Shown here: in pieces, positions 1 to 11,019 of the stretch
How positions within the stretch are numbered: position 1 is the first letter of the stretch
Layout: each line of letters starts with the position of its first letter
Assembly (NCBI GenBank): GCA_947579605.1
Contig: OX388319.1
Coordinates: forward strand, 1,674,001-1,738,000
Direction of reading: 5' to 3'
DNA from: Athripsodes cinereus
Lineage: Eukaryota; Arthropoda; Insecta; Trichoptera; Leptoceridae
DNA: 64,000 nucleotides
The notes under the pieces: model-generated
Databases searched by the model: none
What the model saw: the letters and a program-made list of their open reading frames with translations, nothing else
Told to the model about the DNA's origin: nothing
Program-made: the position numbers and the translations under genes

Positions 1-660
1 CTTCAATCAAAAGAAAAATCGTGCAAGAGTGAAAGAGATAGAAAAGAACTTCTTTTTTTGTTGAACTTCCGACGAATTTCCAATAACATTTGTATTGATA
101 AATATCTCTTATTATACACGCTATCTCTTTCTTGCTTTTTAAAAAGCGCTTTGTTAGAATGAGATGGAAGATTGATCGAGTTTTTTATCATACTGTGACC
201 TGTTCGATCACGAAGGTGACGACTTTAGGGCAAAAATAAAGTAGTAGTCGAGAGTGTTGTGCTAATCACCGACGTACGTCTTAATTAAAAATGCACGAGA
301 TGAAAAGAGATAGATAATAATTTAAATGAAAATTCATTTTGACGTATGTCTTTGACTTTGAAAACCACATAAGTTGAATGAAAGCAATAAGTCTTTCCGA
401 CTGTCCGAACAAGGACGTGTGTTATTGTTGTCTCTCTCCCTCTTATGTGATTACTATGCATGCAACATTTTTTTTGATCATTGTGAGAGATCAAAGGTGG
501 GTTTCTGGTTTCTGCTCCTCTAGAGTCTTATTTTGAAATGTTTGGCATCTGTGAATTTTGAAATATTACTAAATTAATTGACACAGCGGTGTTCACGTCA
601 AAATATCACGTTTGGTAAATTAAATTGCGCGAATTTGAAAAATCTCACATTTTTTAATCA
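1..660. other. AT-rich sequence, no gene seen
   Basis: Only short open frames (under 70 codons) with low-complexity, lysine- and phenylalanine-rich translations. I see no splice-bounded exon, repeat family or RNA gene here. Confidence 0.6.
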
Positions 661-663
661 TAG

Positions 664-960
664 AAACCCATTTTATTCATTCCACTCATCACCATATTTC
701 TCACGAGTGGGGTAACCACTTATGCAGCTATTCCTGTCCACTGCTGAACATAAGCCTCCCCCATATGTCTCCAGGCATCTCTGTCCTGGACTTTCTGCAA
801 CCAGTCACCAGCGATTCTTCTAATGTCGTCTGATGAGCGTGTTGGAGGTCTTCCTCTAGGTACTCCTTTTATTTTCACGAGGTCTCCACTCCACTACCCT
901 TTTTGTCCATCTTTGATATTTAAGTCTAGCAACATGCCCAAACCAGGTGGTTTAACTAGA
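664..960 (-). pseudogene. RTE-E: C-terminal remnant of an RTE-like LINE
   Basis: Read on the minus strand, the sequence resembles the C-terminal tail of an endonuclease/reverse transcriptase LINE: a stretch like QDRDAWRHMGEAYVQQWTG followed by a stop, preceded by a rich-in-R/P segment (RGRPP type). This tail is familiar from RTE-type non-LTR elements of arthropods. It is 5'-truncated and has no long open frame, so it is dead. The 3' end lies toward 664. Confidence 0.6.
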
Positions 961-1555
961 TGTAATTGCCTACTTTGATTGGATGTGAAATGTATATTAG
1001 GTTTTTGTTTTGTAATATATTTTTTGTAAACATCATTACCCGTTTATTAATGATTTTTAAATGTAATAAATTTGCAGGTGGTCTTCTTTTATATTATTAG
1101 ATTAGATATATGAGCAGTTTGGGATCAAACGTTGGCATATCCAAAAGTGCCATTTTTAGAAAAATAAATTAGTAGAAATAATCTACAAAACTGCATTTTC
1201 CAAAATATTCAAATCTAGAATATCTAATTCAGTTGCGGGCTCTATTGACTGCAAATGGATTTGTTTAGTTTCCATACCAAACTGCGCATATCTTCCACTC
1301 TAGACTTTTTGAATGTCTTGTTTAAAGTAACTGTAAATTAGTAAAATTCACACAATTTACCAATCATCCATATCACGCACAGTACATTAATAGATACACG
1401 CATTTTATTAAAAAAAATAATAATTCAGAAATATAGTAAAAAACGGTTAATTTTTGTTAAATCTCCAAACTGAATTTTATTTTTTTTATTAAGTACATAT
1501 TGTTTTGTATACTACACACGGTGTTTTACAAAAATTGGCCATAAGAATAATATGT
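961..1555. other. AT-rich spacer
   Basis: No credible open frame and no repeat shared with the rest of the window was recognised. Confidence 0.5.
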
Positions 1556-2233
1556 TCAATTTCTATTATACGTTATCCAGTAAGATAATATATATTGATG
1601 ATCATTTATTTTTAATATTTTTCACTGTACACTGTTACAAGATATCATAGGGCACCCAAATATAAGCTGGGAGAGGGGTGCAAATTCTACTTCTATGTAC
1701 CTATAATGATTTATTACTCAATATAGGTAATTGAATTTAATGGCATAATTACCTATGCATTTACATAATATTGCATTCACGGGGCGAGATGCACTCCCTC
1801 GTCCCCATATTGTCATCTGAGCACTTCTATGATAATATCTTATCATAACAGTATACAGTGAAAGATAATAATAATAAATGTAAATATGATCATCAATATA
1901 TATTTTCGTAACGGGTACTATTGGATAACCTACACTGAGAAAAATACTAACGAAATTTTACAACGAATCATTGGTACGTACCTACTATCAGAATAGGACC
2001 AGAGATAGTACAAACGATTCATTAGTACGAATCTATAATATTAGCTTTTCGCAAACAAATCACTGGTAAATTTATCAACGACTTGTTTGCGAAAAGTTAA
2101 TATTATAGATTCGTACTAATGAATCGTTTGTACTATCTCTGGTCCTATTCTGATAGTAGGTACGTACCAATGATTCGTTGTAAAATTTCGTTAGTATTTT
2201 TCTCAGTGTATACGAGTATGTAATAGAAATTGA
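1556..2233. mobile_element. TIR MITE of about 400 bp, split by a second MITE
   Basis: The left end (TCAATTTCTATTA..., from 1556) and right end (taatagaaattga, 2221-2233) are inverted copies. Inner segments also mirror: the GTTATCC and TATATTGATGATCA stretch near 1573-1602 against 1890-1930, and the CACTGTA.ACTGTTA stretch near 1625 against 1850. The right arm is interrupted at a TA by the palindromic element 1933-2208, so this MITE is the older one. No coding capacity. Confidence 0.65.
1933..2208. mobile_element. Palindromic mariner/Tc1-type MITE with TA duplication
   Basis: Begins CACTGAGAAAAATACTAACG and ends with its inverse, flanked on both sides by TA (1931-1932 and 2209-2210). The arms match without a mismatch for about 110 bp, so the element folds into a nearly perfect hairpin. 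A TA target duplication fits the Tc1/mariner superfamily. A second copy with the same ends occurs at 59303-59874. Confidence 0.8.
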
Positions 2234-2636
2234 CTTTATGTAATGTGCGAATTAATCGCCATCTAGCGATTAAAATCATTAAAATCCGGTTAAAACACAT
2301 AAACACATTTCAACAAAATCAACATTAATTATTATCAAATCTTTTGACACCTAACATTCATTCGAAATCTTTGCAATTGACCTTTGAAATTAGAATTGTA
2401 CATTTATAATCAAAAGGTTATACCTATGTTAGAATCAAATAATTAAGACGTTATGTTGATATTAAAAAAAAAGTATAAATTTATTAATACTTTTCAATAA
2501 AACATTGTATCACTTTAAATATCGATTAAGACGTGAGAACGGAAATGAAATGTTGATCACAAGGCAATACAAGATACTGTATAGATAATAATAATGTTAC
2601 GAAAAATTTACTTAGACCATTTTCACACTATGCGAC
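2234..2636. other. AT-rich spacer
   Basis: No gene or recognised repeat. Short poly-A tracts only. Confidence 0.5.
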
Positions 2637-2649
2637 TTATATTAGATAC

Positions 2650-2845
2650 ATCATAGAAGTACAAGACTGCCATCTCAAAAAATTCAGCGGGGACCTCCTG
2701 CATGACATCCATGAAGCAGGACCGGAGGCGGTGAACTGGCTGTCAGCGCTGGAGCCAAGACTGTAGAGGATACGATGCAACCCACATGGGTTAAGATATT
2801 TTATCAACACACCGAGCCATATGAAAAGTAAAGTAAGTGTTACAT
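2650..2845 (-). repeat. Two-copy dispersed repeat of unknown type (copy 1)
   Basis: About 160 bp match 22365-22530 closely, including GCGGGGACCTSC, CATCCATGAAGCAGGACCGG and GCGCTGGAGCCAAGACTGTA. It is more GC-rich than its surroundings. Two short open frames cross it, but neither is conserved between the copies, so I treat it as a transposon fragment of unknown class. Orientation is arbitrary. Confidence 0.6.
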
Positions 2846-2887
2846 AGATACATACTAATTGAATATTGATTTTTTTTTTCATAAATT

Positions 2888-3028
2888 TCAATATTCAGCG
2901 ATGAGTTTTGCCACCTATCCTGCATGTCCAAAATTTTGTTGGCACAGAGAAGACGGCTGGCATGTTTATTACATGCAACTGGTCTGCTGACTACTTGTAG
3001 GATATGCCGTGGTGGTATAGTAGTAGTA
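2888..3028 (+). mobile_element. SINE-A, 5'-truncated copy
   Basis: Carries the SINE-A body (TTCAGCGATGAG... TGCATGTCCAAAATTTTGTTGGCACAGAG...) and its 3' end GATATGCCGTGGTGGTATAG followed by TAGTAG. It directly abuts an RTE-A fragment, which creates a spurious fused open frame of 186 codons. Confidence 0.8.
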
Positions 3029-3039
3029 AAAGGTAGGTA

Positions 3040-3505
3040 TAGTAATTATGCGTGCATCATCCCAATCCTTCTATATGGCTGTGAGTCTTGGCACTTAACC
3101 AAGGCTCAAGAGCGGAAGATACTAAGCTTTGAAAACAAGTGTCTTAGAAGGATTTTGGATGTCAAATGGTATGAACATGTTACAAATGATGCTATGCGCC
3201 GGCGCACCCAGCAGAGACCTCTAATCTCCGTAATACAGGAGAGACGATGGTCCTGGCTGGGACATGTTTTGAGAATGCCTAATGATTGTTGGCCAAAAAG
3301 AGCACTGTTCTTCCGTCCGCAGGGGTTCCGTCGGCCCGGGCGTCCCTCTTTCACAATACATCGTTCCTATGACAACGATATCATAGCGCAAGGAATGTCG
3401 TGGAAAGAGGTGACGCAATTGGCACAGAGACACTCTGAATGGAGGATGCTGGTTTCTGCCCTGTGCTCCCGAGAGGAGCGTTGAGGGCGATGATTGATGA
3501 TAGTA
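3040..3505 (+). pseudogene. RTE-A: C-terminal part of an RTE-like LINE
   Basis: An open stretch of about 150 codons encodes the C-terminal region after the reverse transcriptase palm of an RTE-like endonuclease/reverse transcriptase. Landmarks are ILLYGCESWHLT, RRILDVKWYEHVTND, RRWSWLGHVLRMP, a GRPSF segment and SWKEVTQLAQR before the stop near 3484. A short (GAT)n-like tail follows, as is usual for RTE elements. The endonuclease and RT domains are missing (5' truncation). The upstream 37 codons of this frame belong to SINE-A and are not part of the protein. Related pieces lie at 7195-7275, 10540-10605 and 41062-41290. Confidence 0.8.
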
Positions 3506-3889
3506 ATTTATTGATTCATATAATGCGGCATCTGAACTTTTAAGAACTATACTACTACTACTACTAATATATCATCACGACATATTCCATAAGATGGGTA
3601 TCCAGCAAATCAGCTGCATGTAATAAAAAAAAGCTTTTGCTCTATATTGACTGGATGACATGAGAACTGATGTTCTTGAAACATCCAGGGGTAAGTGGTG
3701 GGAACCCCTCCCTTAATTTAATATTTAGTTATGAAAAAACAAATTAATTTACATTGTGAAACTAAATATTTCGGATTGTTTAACTATTGAACGGAACAAA
3801 GACAATGTGTGTCTTTAACAGTGCGATTATTATACAGTAGGTATATTTCACTTTCTGCTGTGTTTTTAAAGTAAACCTAATATAACCAT
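3506..3889. other. AT-rich spacer with short trinucleotide tract
   Basis: Contains an ACTACTACT tract near 3550, possibly the remains of a SINE-A tail on the minus strand. No gene. Confidence 0.4.
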
Positions 3890-4141
3890 TACTACTACTA
3901 CTATTATACCATCACGGCATATCCCACAAGTGGGGTAGCCAGCAGACCAGCTGCATATAAAACATGCAAGCTGTCCTCTCCGTGCCAACATAAAATCAAG
4001 ACATTCAGGATGGGTGGCAAACCTAATCGCCGAATTTAAGATGTAAAATGTCTTATTTTTTCGAACACCTGCCTTTTACAGGACACTCGAAAACTTACGG
4101 GGAAGAGTGGGAGACCAATTCTTTACCGGGTGCTCCACGGG
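3890..4141 (-). mobile_element. SINE-A, near full length
   Basis: Runs on the minus strand from CCGTGGAGCACCCGGTAAAG (near 4141) to GGGATATGCCGTGATGGTAT with a (TAG)n tail near 3890. It contains the family hairpin TACCCCACTTGTGGG. About 250 bp, non-coding. Confidence 0.85.
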
Positions 4142-4616
4142 ATAAATAAATATACCAAATACCTAATATAAATATACCAAATTTGCAAAAACGGCGTTTC
4201 CTCGAATATAAGACATTTCTATTTGTTGAGTTATAGAGCTGGACGGTCGACGTGTCGGCGACGCAATGTTTCATCGTATAATAACGCTCTACATGACTCA
4301 ATATTCAATATTGTCTTAAAGATTTAACAATCAAAATCGTTATATCTAATCAATATACAACTAAAAACACTATCTCATTGTTCCGATCTACGTTAAGATA
4401 AGAGCCAATCATATTATTATTATTACTATTATCTACAGTTTGTTTTATCTTACTTTGGTTGCTTTTTTTTTATTAAGTGATCAATACATTCTTACATCTA
4501 TTGTAGGTAATGCAAGACAATCACACTAAAAAAGTAACAGTTAATGAGAAATACTGGTAGGTAAACGCGAATTGAATAATAATATATAGCAAGATATTTA
4601 AAATGAAGTTTAATTG
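4142..4616. other. AT-rich spacer
   Basis: No gene or clear repeat. The open frame around 4095-4301 runs across the SINE-A boundary and is fortuitous. Confidence 0.45.
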
Positions 4617-4875
4617 TGGCGACCGGTGTGGCGTGGAGGCTAACACACTTGTCTTTGAGTCACTAGGTCCCGGGTTCGATTCCCGGCCAGGGCAAAATGA
4701 AGAATGACTTTTTTCAGATTGTCCTGGGTCTGGGTGTTACATGTATATGTGTGTAGTGCATTGTATATATAAATGTGTACAGTCGCGTTAGTACCCATAA
4801 TACAAGATTCACATCTTAGTTTGGGACTAGCTCGGTCTGTGTGAATTGTCTATACATGTTATGTTTAAAAAAAAA
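4617..4875 (+). mobile_element. SINE-C, tRNA-headed SINE
   Basis: The head resembles a tRNA gene, with an A box (TGGCGTGGAGG) and a canonical B box (GGTTCGATTCC), so internal RNA polymerase III transcription is likely in an active copy. The body includes TTGTCCTGGGTCTGGGTGTT, TTAGTTTGGGACTAGCTCG and ends with a poly-A tail. Other copies are at 38364-38595 (minus) and 61577-61815 (plus). Confidence 0.85.
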
Positions 4876-5045
4876 TTTATCGACCGACGGTTCTTGGTGG
4901 AAGTTCATATTAAAATTTATTAATGAAACATGATGTCTAGTTATTCCACTATTGACTGTCAATAGTAGAATAACTAAATAATATATTGTTTCATTAATTT
5001 AACCATGAATTCTCCGACCAACATGGTATTTATTAATTATTTTTT
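4876..5045. mobile_element. Foldback repeat headed by CCGACGGTTCTTGGTGGAAG
   Basis: Starts with a motif also present at 17611, 23987 and 29483 (CCGACGGTTCTTGGTGGAAG and variants). It then forms a foldback: TAGTTATTCCACTATTGAC followed at once by its inverse, with TTAATGAAAC and GTTTCATTAA further out. A non-autonomous DNA element seems likely; no target duplication is clear. Confidence 0.5.
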
Positions 5046-5284
5046 AATTATCATGGTATTTGTATAATGTGCAAAGAATGATAGTAAAAATAATTAATAA
5101 ATAATAATATTTAAAATGTTTTTAGCCCAGAGAATGAGACTCGTAGAGAGTCCATTATTTTACTTCTATTTTTCCTAAATTCAGATTTCAGTGAGGACAT
5201 AATACATGCATACAGATATCTGAACGGACTCGAATATTTATGTGTGGATTTTCTATTGTTCTCTATTTACTCTTCACTTCACTT
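5046..5284. other. AT-rich spacer
   Basis: Nothing recognised. Confidence 0.4.
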
Positions 5285-5445
5285 CGGCATTTTTTGTGAG
5301 GCAGGGTAAAAAATTAAGACATTTAGTATGGGTTGCACATCTCATCGATAAATTTATGATGTGAAAAGCACTTACTTTTAGAGTATAGTCGAAAGTTTGC
5401 GGGAAAGATTGGGATGCTTATTCTTTGCTGGGTTCTCCATTTTCT
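5285..5445 (-). mobile_element. SINE-A, degraded 5' part
   Basis: Minus-strand remnant recognisable by the AAGACATTTAGTATGGGTTG body segment and the GCGGGAAAGATTGGGA 5' segment. The (TAG)n tail is lost. Confidence 0.6.
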
Positions 5446-5449
5446 GAAT

Positions 5450-5830
5450 ATCCCATTATTATCTAAAAACGGTCAAAACGAAACCATTTTATTTTTATTT
5501 ATTTGTTTATTTATAGCTATCCACAGATTGTACATCTGTGGTGTGTGGAACTGTCAATGTAAATTGACAGGTACATTGTCTCTGACACAGAACAGTATAA
5601 GAACTGGAGTATTGTGCAATAGCAAGCCAGTTGCTGTTTGGTGTGAGCCAGAGCCAGTGATCTTCGAGGGAGTAAACAGTACAATAACCAAATATCGGCA
5701 TGACAGCTAGAAAGCCTTTTCGCCGAGACATGTTTTTACCTATATTTCTTACAGTTACGTAAGCATAGAATGAGAAACATAATTTAATCTTCACATCCTC
5801 AGTTGGTATTAAAAATCTAAACATTCGAAA
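5450..5830 (-). repeat. Probable LINE 3' end with AT-rich tail
   Basis: On the minus strand, a moderately GC-rich block (5520-5740) ends in a short inverted repeat (CCACAGATGTACAATCTGTGG) and an AAATAAACAAATAAAT tail near 5490, as LINE 3' ends do. A 105-codon frame spans it but shows no domain I recognise. Confidence 0.4.
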
Positions 5831-6494
5831 AATTGAAAATCGTATTTTAATAAAGACAATAAAAAAATATACATTGTCATTATTTTATCCTTCACTTTGT
5901 GGTTGTTGGAACAATAATCAATTTATTAAGTTTACACCTTTGTTACAATATATCACATTAATCGTAAAAAGCTTTCAATATTGTGAATAATATAAAGGCT
6001 TCAAATGGGCAGTGTAAATGCCTACTCATTAATAATTGTTATTTAATTATAAAACAAAAGATGCCACCACTTTTTGTGTTACACAAGAACAAAAGTTTAA
6101 TAATTATTTTTGTTACTTATGCAGTATTCAAAAGTTTTATTGTACAAAAGCTCTGTTTTATAATAATAGGTAATAATATTATCTGTTCACAATATATTTT
6201 TTATTACGATTACACAATGCACAATAAGCCACATACAATTTTTTGAGTCTTGTTCATAATATTGTGGTCGCAGTTTTCAACGATATTTTCAGTAATTAAA
6301 TACAGTTTTAATTATCTAGGGGTATTAAAGTAGTTGCTGAGTATGAGAAAAGTTCTAGACATTAAATAAAAATAGAAGATAAGATCTCTTCCTGCAATTC
6401 ACTCGATTATAAACGTAAATAAAAATAATTCACTCGATGCCTTGCCTTAAAACAAACGAAACGAAATAATTTTATCAAATAAAATACCTATACA
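5831..6494. other. AT-rich spacer
   Basis: No gene. An 87-codon frame at 5983-6246 is low-complexity and I do not consider it coding. Confidence 0.45.
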
Positions 6495-6745
6495 ATATAT
6501 TATTGAGTACCTACTGTTTAATCTCCACTGTGTTAGGTTAGATACCGAACGTTTTCGCCTATACTTGTAGGCATCTTCAGGGAAACTGATATCTAAAAAA
6601 TTGTGATAGTTATTGTTCATGTGGTGAGATTTCAGTTTTGAGATTTAGATTTCAGTTTCCCTGAAGATGCCCACAAGCATAGGCGAAAATGTTCGGTATC
6701 TAACCTAACAATGTAGAGATTAAACAGTGCTCAATAATATATTTA
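6495..6745. mobile_element. Foldback element of about 250 bp
   Basis: Two inverted arms, 6495-6590 and 6651-6745, match closely: GTTTAATCTCCACTGTG with its inverse near 6715, GGTTAGATACCGAAC with GTTCGGTATCTAACC, and GCATCTTCAGGGAAACTGA with TCAGTTTCCCTGAAGATGC. Each arm carries the recurring CTGAAGATG-hairpin-GAAA motif described in the findings. No coding capacity. Confidence 0.75.
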
Positions 6746-6904
6746 ATTTAATAAAATTAAAAATGGATTTCCACAGTGTAAACACAAAAACTCTTGAATT
6801 ATGTATTAGTAAATAAATAAGATTTTCACAAATTCAGCAATGCTATATGATTAAGGTATAAAATGTAATTTATTTCATCATTTACATTTACAAAAATAAC
6901 ATCT

Positions 6905-6985
6905 GAATCTATTAATTGTGTCGGTGCACACCCAGTAGAATTCCATAATTATGTAATTGAAACAAGTGTTTCTTTTCTACTATAG
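6905..6985 (+). mobile_element. Partial copy of the foldback family at 48184-48490
   Basis: Shares CTATTAATTGTGTCGGTGCA and GAAACAAGTGTTTCTT with 48190-48260. It is cut off near 6985, where a different element begins. Confidence 0.65.
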
Positions 6986-6989
6986 ATTA

Positions 6990-7290
6990 TTATTATTTGG
7001 ATGATTTATAAAGCGCCGTTTTGTGAAAAAAAAAATCCACCTCAGGGCGCTCTTTGCTAACTAAGGTTATGCCTGGATTATTCCGTGTGATTTCTTGAAT
7101 AGATAAGTCTTCAGTTGGTTCTTGAACCGAGATATGTCCTACGTTTCTCTGATCATTTGTGGAAGCCTGTTCCAGACTACAGGTGAAGATATTACAAAAG
7201 CACGCTTCACTTTCAAAGCGTCTCTGCGCCAATTGTGTCACCTCTTTCCACGACATTCTTTGCGCTTTAACCAGGATACACAAAAAATAA
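6990..7290 (-). pseudogene. RTE-A fragment, antisense
   Basis: The segment 7195-7275 encodes on the minus strand the RTE-A landmark MSWKEVTQLAQRR seen at 3400. Downstream on that strand the reading frame differs from the 3-kb copy and contains its own GC-rich block. Decayed and partial. Confidence 0.6.
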
Positions 7291-8370
7291 GTTTCTAGTA
7301 AATTCCTCAAAAATAACAATATTACTAGTATTATTTTGTTGTTATTATTCAACATTCTATTGTCACAGATACTTGATGCAATAAAAAGACAATAATAAAT
7401 AAAATAAAAATACTGATATAGGTACTTATGAATTCCTGATCGTTGGATTCTTCATTCCCAGGATAATAATAATAATAAATAGGATAGTAATAAAAAATAA
7501 GAAAAAGCGATGATAATAATAATAAAAAATACATATATTTCGAAAACCAATTACCAGGAGCACATAAAAATAAAGCAGTCGTCATTTTAATATCCTCACC
7601 CATACAAAAACTAATTACGTACATATAGTGATCATATTATATATTAATATTACTATATTAATAAGAACAATGAAAATAAATGTATTGGTTTCAATTGTTA
7701 CGGTAACGTAATTACCTACTTGTCGTTACTGAATAAGTACTTAACCATTTAAGAATCTCAGTGCTATGTATCAATTTTTCGATACTTATATTGAAAAACC
7801 GCATATCTTGTGGGTTACATGAAGAGGTTAAAATACACGATACTATAATTTGGATATTATTGTCGATCTTCTCTGTAAAACTTTCAGTGCCCATTCAGAG
7901 GCGGGTAATTGTAAATGATCTAAAAAATATAAACTATTTAACATCTTCAATAAAGCTATGATGTATCTCATCCATCCTGAATGATATTTTTTATGGCATC
8001 GCATCTTTACATATTATGAACATATAGATAGTCTACTCTGTGCTATTAAAAAGTTAATCAAAAGTGATGATGTAGGTACTTTATCATTGTCGATTGGAAG
8101 TTGTAAAAATGTCTCATTGTATGTAACGTTGCACAAACAGCTGCCTGAATATTAGTAATAGTTGTTTCATATTTATTTATTAATTTATTAACAGTTTTAA
8201 GGGACATATAAACAGTTTAACACAATGCATATTAACATTACAATTAATATCATTATAAGTAAACCAATCAAAGTCCCGCGAATCAACAAAGCGATGAACA
8301 CATTGTTAAAAAATAATAATATTTATTTATTTACTTATTAACATATTTATTTATTAACTTATTTATTTGG
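7291..8370. other. AT-rich spacer with TTTA-rich low-complexity tracts
   Basis: Contains (ATAAT)- and (TTTATTTA)-type tracts near 7460-7520 and 8165-8200 that look like LINE tails in antisense. No gene. Confidence 0.4.
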
Positions 8371-8407
8371 ATATGCCGTGATGGTATAGTAGTAGTAGTA
8401 GTAGTAA
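8371..8407 (+). mobile_element. SINE-A, 3' end only
   Basis: Only GGATATGCCGTGATGGTATA plus a (GTA)n tail remains, embedded in a (TTTA)n tract. Confidence 0.7.
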
Positions 8408-8540
8408 CTTATTTATTTATTTATTTATTTTAGTCTATGTATTATAATGTCTGTATAATGATTGTTAAATAAAAAAAAAAAATAAAAAAGAAAAAAAAAA
8501 GTCACAAAATTAAATTAAACTTAAAGCTATCAAATTAATA

Positions 8541-8685
8541 CTACTACTACTACTACACCACGACATATCCCACAAGTGCCGAGTTAGCCAGCAGACCAGT
8601 TGCATGCAACAAATATGCAAGCCGTCTTCTCTGTGCCAACAAAAAAATTAAGACATTCAGGATGGGTGGCAAACTTCATCGTATT
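8541..8685 (-). mobile_element. SINE-A, 5'-truncated
   Basis: Minus-strand copy beginning with an ACTACTACT tail complement at 8541 and ending in the TTCAGGATGGGTGGCAAAC region near 8682. Confidence 0.8.
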
Positions 8686-9429
8686 AATTTTCACTTACAT
8701 CAAATTTATTTTAATTACGTATTTATTTATTGAATTAAATTTATATCAAATTTATATAATACTCTAAAATAAAGATAAACCTTTTTGCCTCCCAATTTTA
8801 TAGAGAGGTTAGTATGAAGATGAAAGTAAAATATGAATTCCTCATCATCTAATGTCTTTTCCTTGACACAAGCACAAGACCTCCCTGAAGAATAATTTCG
8901 AGAATTGATGCTTTGGTAACAATAATGATTGAGAAAATAACTTACATATGAAATAGTATACCGATTGAATTGTCATTATAATTTTAAATTTAACACTTGT
9001 CAACATTTAATTTCATATCACAATAGAATTATTGGCATCATCCCAAAGTATATTATGTTATTATTACAATGCAATCTATGGTATTAATACAAACTGTATG
9101 TTCTGTAAGGGATAAAGTCAACTATTTCAATATTTGTTTATTTTATTTTACACAATTAACGGCTATAAGCCTTTATTAACAAAAAACCATTTACCTTATA
9201 TCTAAACATAAAAATACAAAAAAGTAAAACAACATACAACTAAGAAACCAATAACAATCAATGGCGAATAAACATTAAGTTAACAAATTTCATGTAACAA
9301 AAACAAAAGTGTTTTAAGTTTTGCTATATTTTATTTATAAAATAAGTGAACAGGTTTCGATTTATGAAGTCGTTGTCAAACTAAATTTACTACATGCCGT
9401 GTTGTTAATTAAAACAATTTTGTTTTTGT
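8686..9429. other. AT-rich spacer with a LINE tail
   Basis: Around 9135-9180, TTTATTTTATTTTACACAAT followed by TTAACGGCTATAAGCC resembles the antisense 3' end of a LINE; similar ends occur at 13195, 34375 and 51000. No gene. Confidence 0.4.
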
Positions 9430-9620
9430 TACATGAAGGTGTTCGAAAAAATAAGACATTTTACATCTTAAATTCAGCATTGAGGTTTGCCACCCATCCT
9501 GAATGTCTTGATTTTATACTGGCACGAAGAGGACAGTTTGCATGTTTCTTACATGCAGCTGATCTGCTGGCTACCCCACTTGTGGGATATGCCGTGATGG
9601 TATAGTAGTAGTAGTAGTAC
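9430..9620 (+). mobile_element. SINE-A, 5'-truncated
   Basis: Intact from GGTGTTCGAAAAAATAAGAC to the tail TAGTAGTAGTAG. Very similar to the full copy at 35141. Confidence 0.85.
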
Positions 9621-9754
9621 ATGAAATAAAATGGAGTTTTGCAAAATAAACTAAACTCAATAAATAAAGTTAACAAAATCCAACAAAATAAAAAAAAAAT
9701 TGAATATGTAAATTTAACACATGAAATGACCAAAAAAGAAAAGACAACGTCATT

Positions 9755-9835
9755 CATCTTATTCGATAGTGCCCCGGACGGGACATGAACCCGCATCCTT
9801 AACTTTGTCGCGAGGAGTGCTTTGTCCAATTAGGA
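9755..9835 (-). mobile_element. tRNA-like SINE head or tRNA pseudogene
   Basis: On the minus strand, AATTGGACAAAGCACTC is followed about 30 bp later by a B-box-like GGGTTCATGTCCCGTCC and GGGGCA. It cannot be folded cleanly into a tRNA and no anticodon arm is convincing, so a SINE head is the better reading. Confidence 0.5.
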
Positions 9836-10539
9836 ATTGGGAATGAATTAGGCAATCGCCAGCGTCGAGAGGTTCTGATGCCACAGGAAGAAGAAGAAGT
9901 ATATATTGTTGTATCTGTATAATTGTTAGGTGTTCAATAAATTATTATAATTAATATTTTGGCCGGCAACAAAAATGTACCTACGTATCACGTCGTATTG
10001 CTGATATTTATGTCTTTTGATCTGTTTTGTATAATGAACATAACTTATCGTTATATTCTGTAATTGTGTGGTGTATATAAAAATAAAATATCATTTTTTT
10101 TACCAAAATTTGTTTTATGCTAGACCTTTATGAGACTCTAAATATGAGTAATTTATCACAATTTTGCAGGGAGCAGCAAACTATAAAAAAGTCAAAATAA
10201 CCACATTCCTATAAGAACTTAATATGTTAAGAGCAATAAATTTTTCACTGGCATTGCTAAATACGTACTTACATAAATCATTATTGCAAATTCTACAATA
10301 TTATTTAAAGAAAAAAAATGAGCATTATCCCTTTTGGAATTGATCCATTGAATTTGTTTCAAAGAACTAGAATGTTACAATGGCGGATTTATTGTCACGT
10401 CCGGAACTAAATGATTCGCATTTTACATGTACGTGAATGTAACATAGACACTGTATCAAATTATAATAGTTGGGTATACTCCACATCGGTGGCATGGCAA
10501 TCAAATGGAGATGGTTTCCGATGGCTTGAAGGACCTCAC
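9836..10539. other. Mostly AT-rich spacer with a GAA-tailed fragment
   Basis: A short GC-rich piece ending GGAAGAAGAAGAAG at 9885-9900 may be the end of an RTE element with a (GAA)n tail. The remainder shows nothing recognisable. Confidence 0.35.
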
Positions 10540-10605
10540 AATATAGGTACCGTTCCTATGACAACGATCTCGTGCATCAGGAATTATGTAGAAAGATGAT
10601 AGTCA
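10540..10605 (+). pseudogene. RTE-A fragment
   Basis: CGTTCCTATGACAACGAT followed by a CAGGAAT segment matches the RTE-A copies at 3363 and 41143. Short and dead. Confidence 0.5.
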
Positions 10606-11019
10606 GTTGCTGTGCAGATTTTTTAATGTTTTTTTGAATCTGGATAATATAGGAACTCAGATTCTTAAAACATCCAGAGGTAAGTGATGGGAAACTCTTA
10701 ATGTTGTTATCTTTACTGTGCAGAAATAAATAGCTTTTCTTTACAAAGGATGTTGATTTCCTCTTTTCATTCCTCAGATGCGAAAGATACGTCTTCCACT
10801 CTTTTTTGTAAGCTTTCGAGGGTCCTGTTAAAGGCTGTAATTTGTAAAATATCCCATAAAAAACATTTGACGTCTTTGGTTCTACCAAAGTGTGGTGTGG
10901 AAGGGAGTGTGCTACCCGTCTCAAGTTTATCAATTTTTTTGATACAAAATGAAAATAAAAAATATGATTTGCTCCAGTATATCTTGGAGGGAAAAATTGA
11001 GAGAAGTCGCGGACTAGTC
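10606..11019. other. Spacer, no confident gene
   Basis: Overlapping open frames of 92-122 codons exist on both strands (10577-11135), but neither shows a domain or continues into a known element. I cannot assign a function. Confidence 0.35.

Noticed and set aside
4617..4695. A functional tRNA gene
   Set aside because: A and B boxes are good, but the body continues into a shared 250-bp SINE with an A-tail, and the acceptor stem does not pair. The same holds for SINE-B heads.
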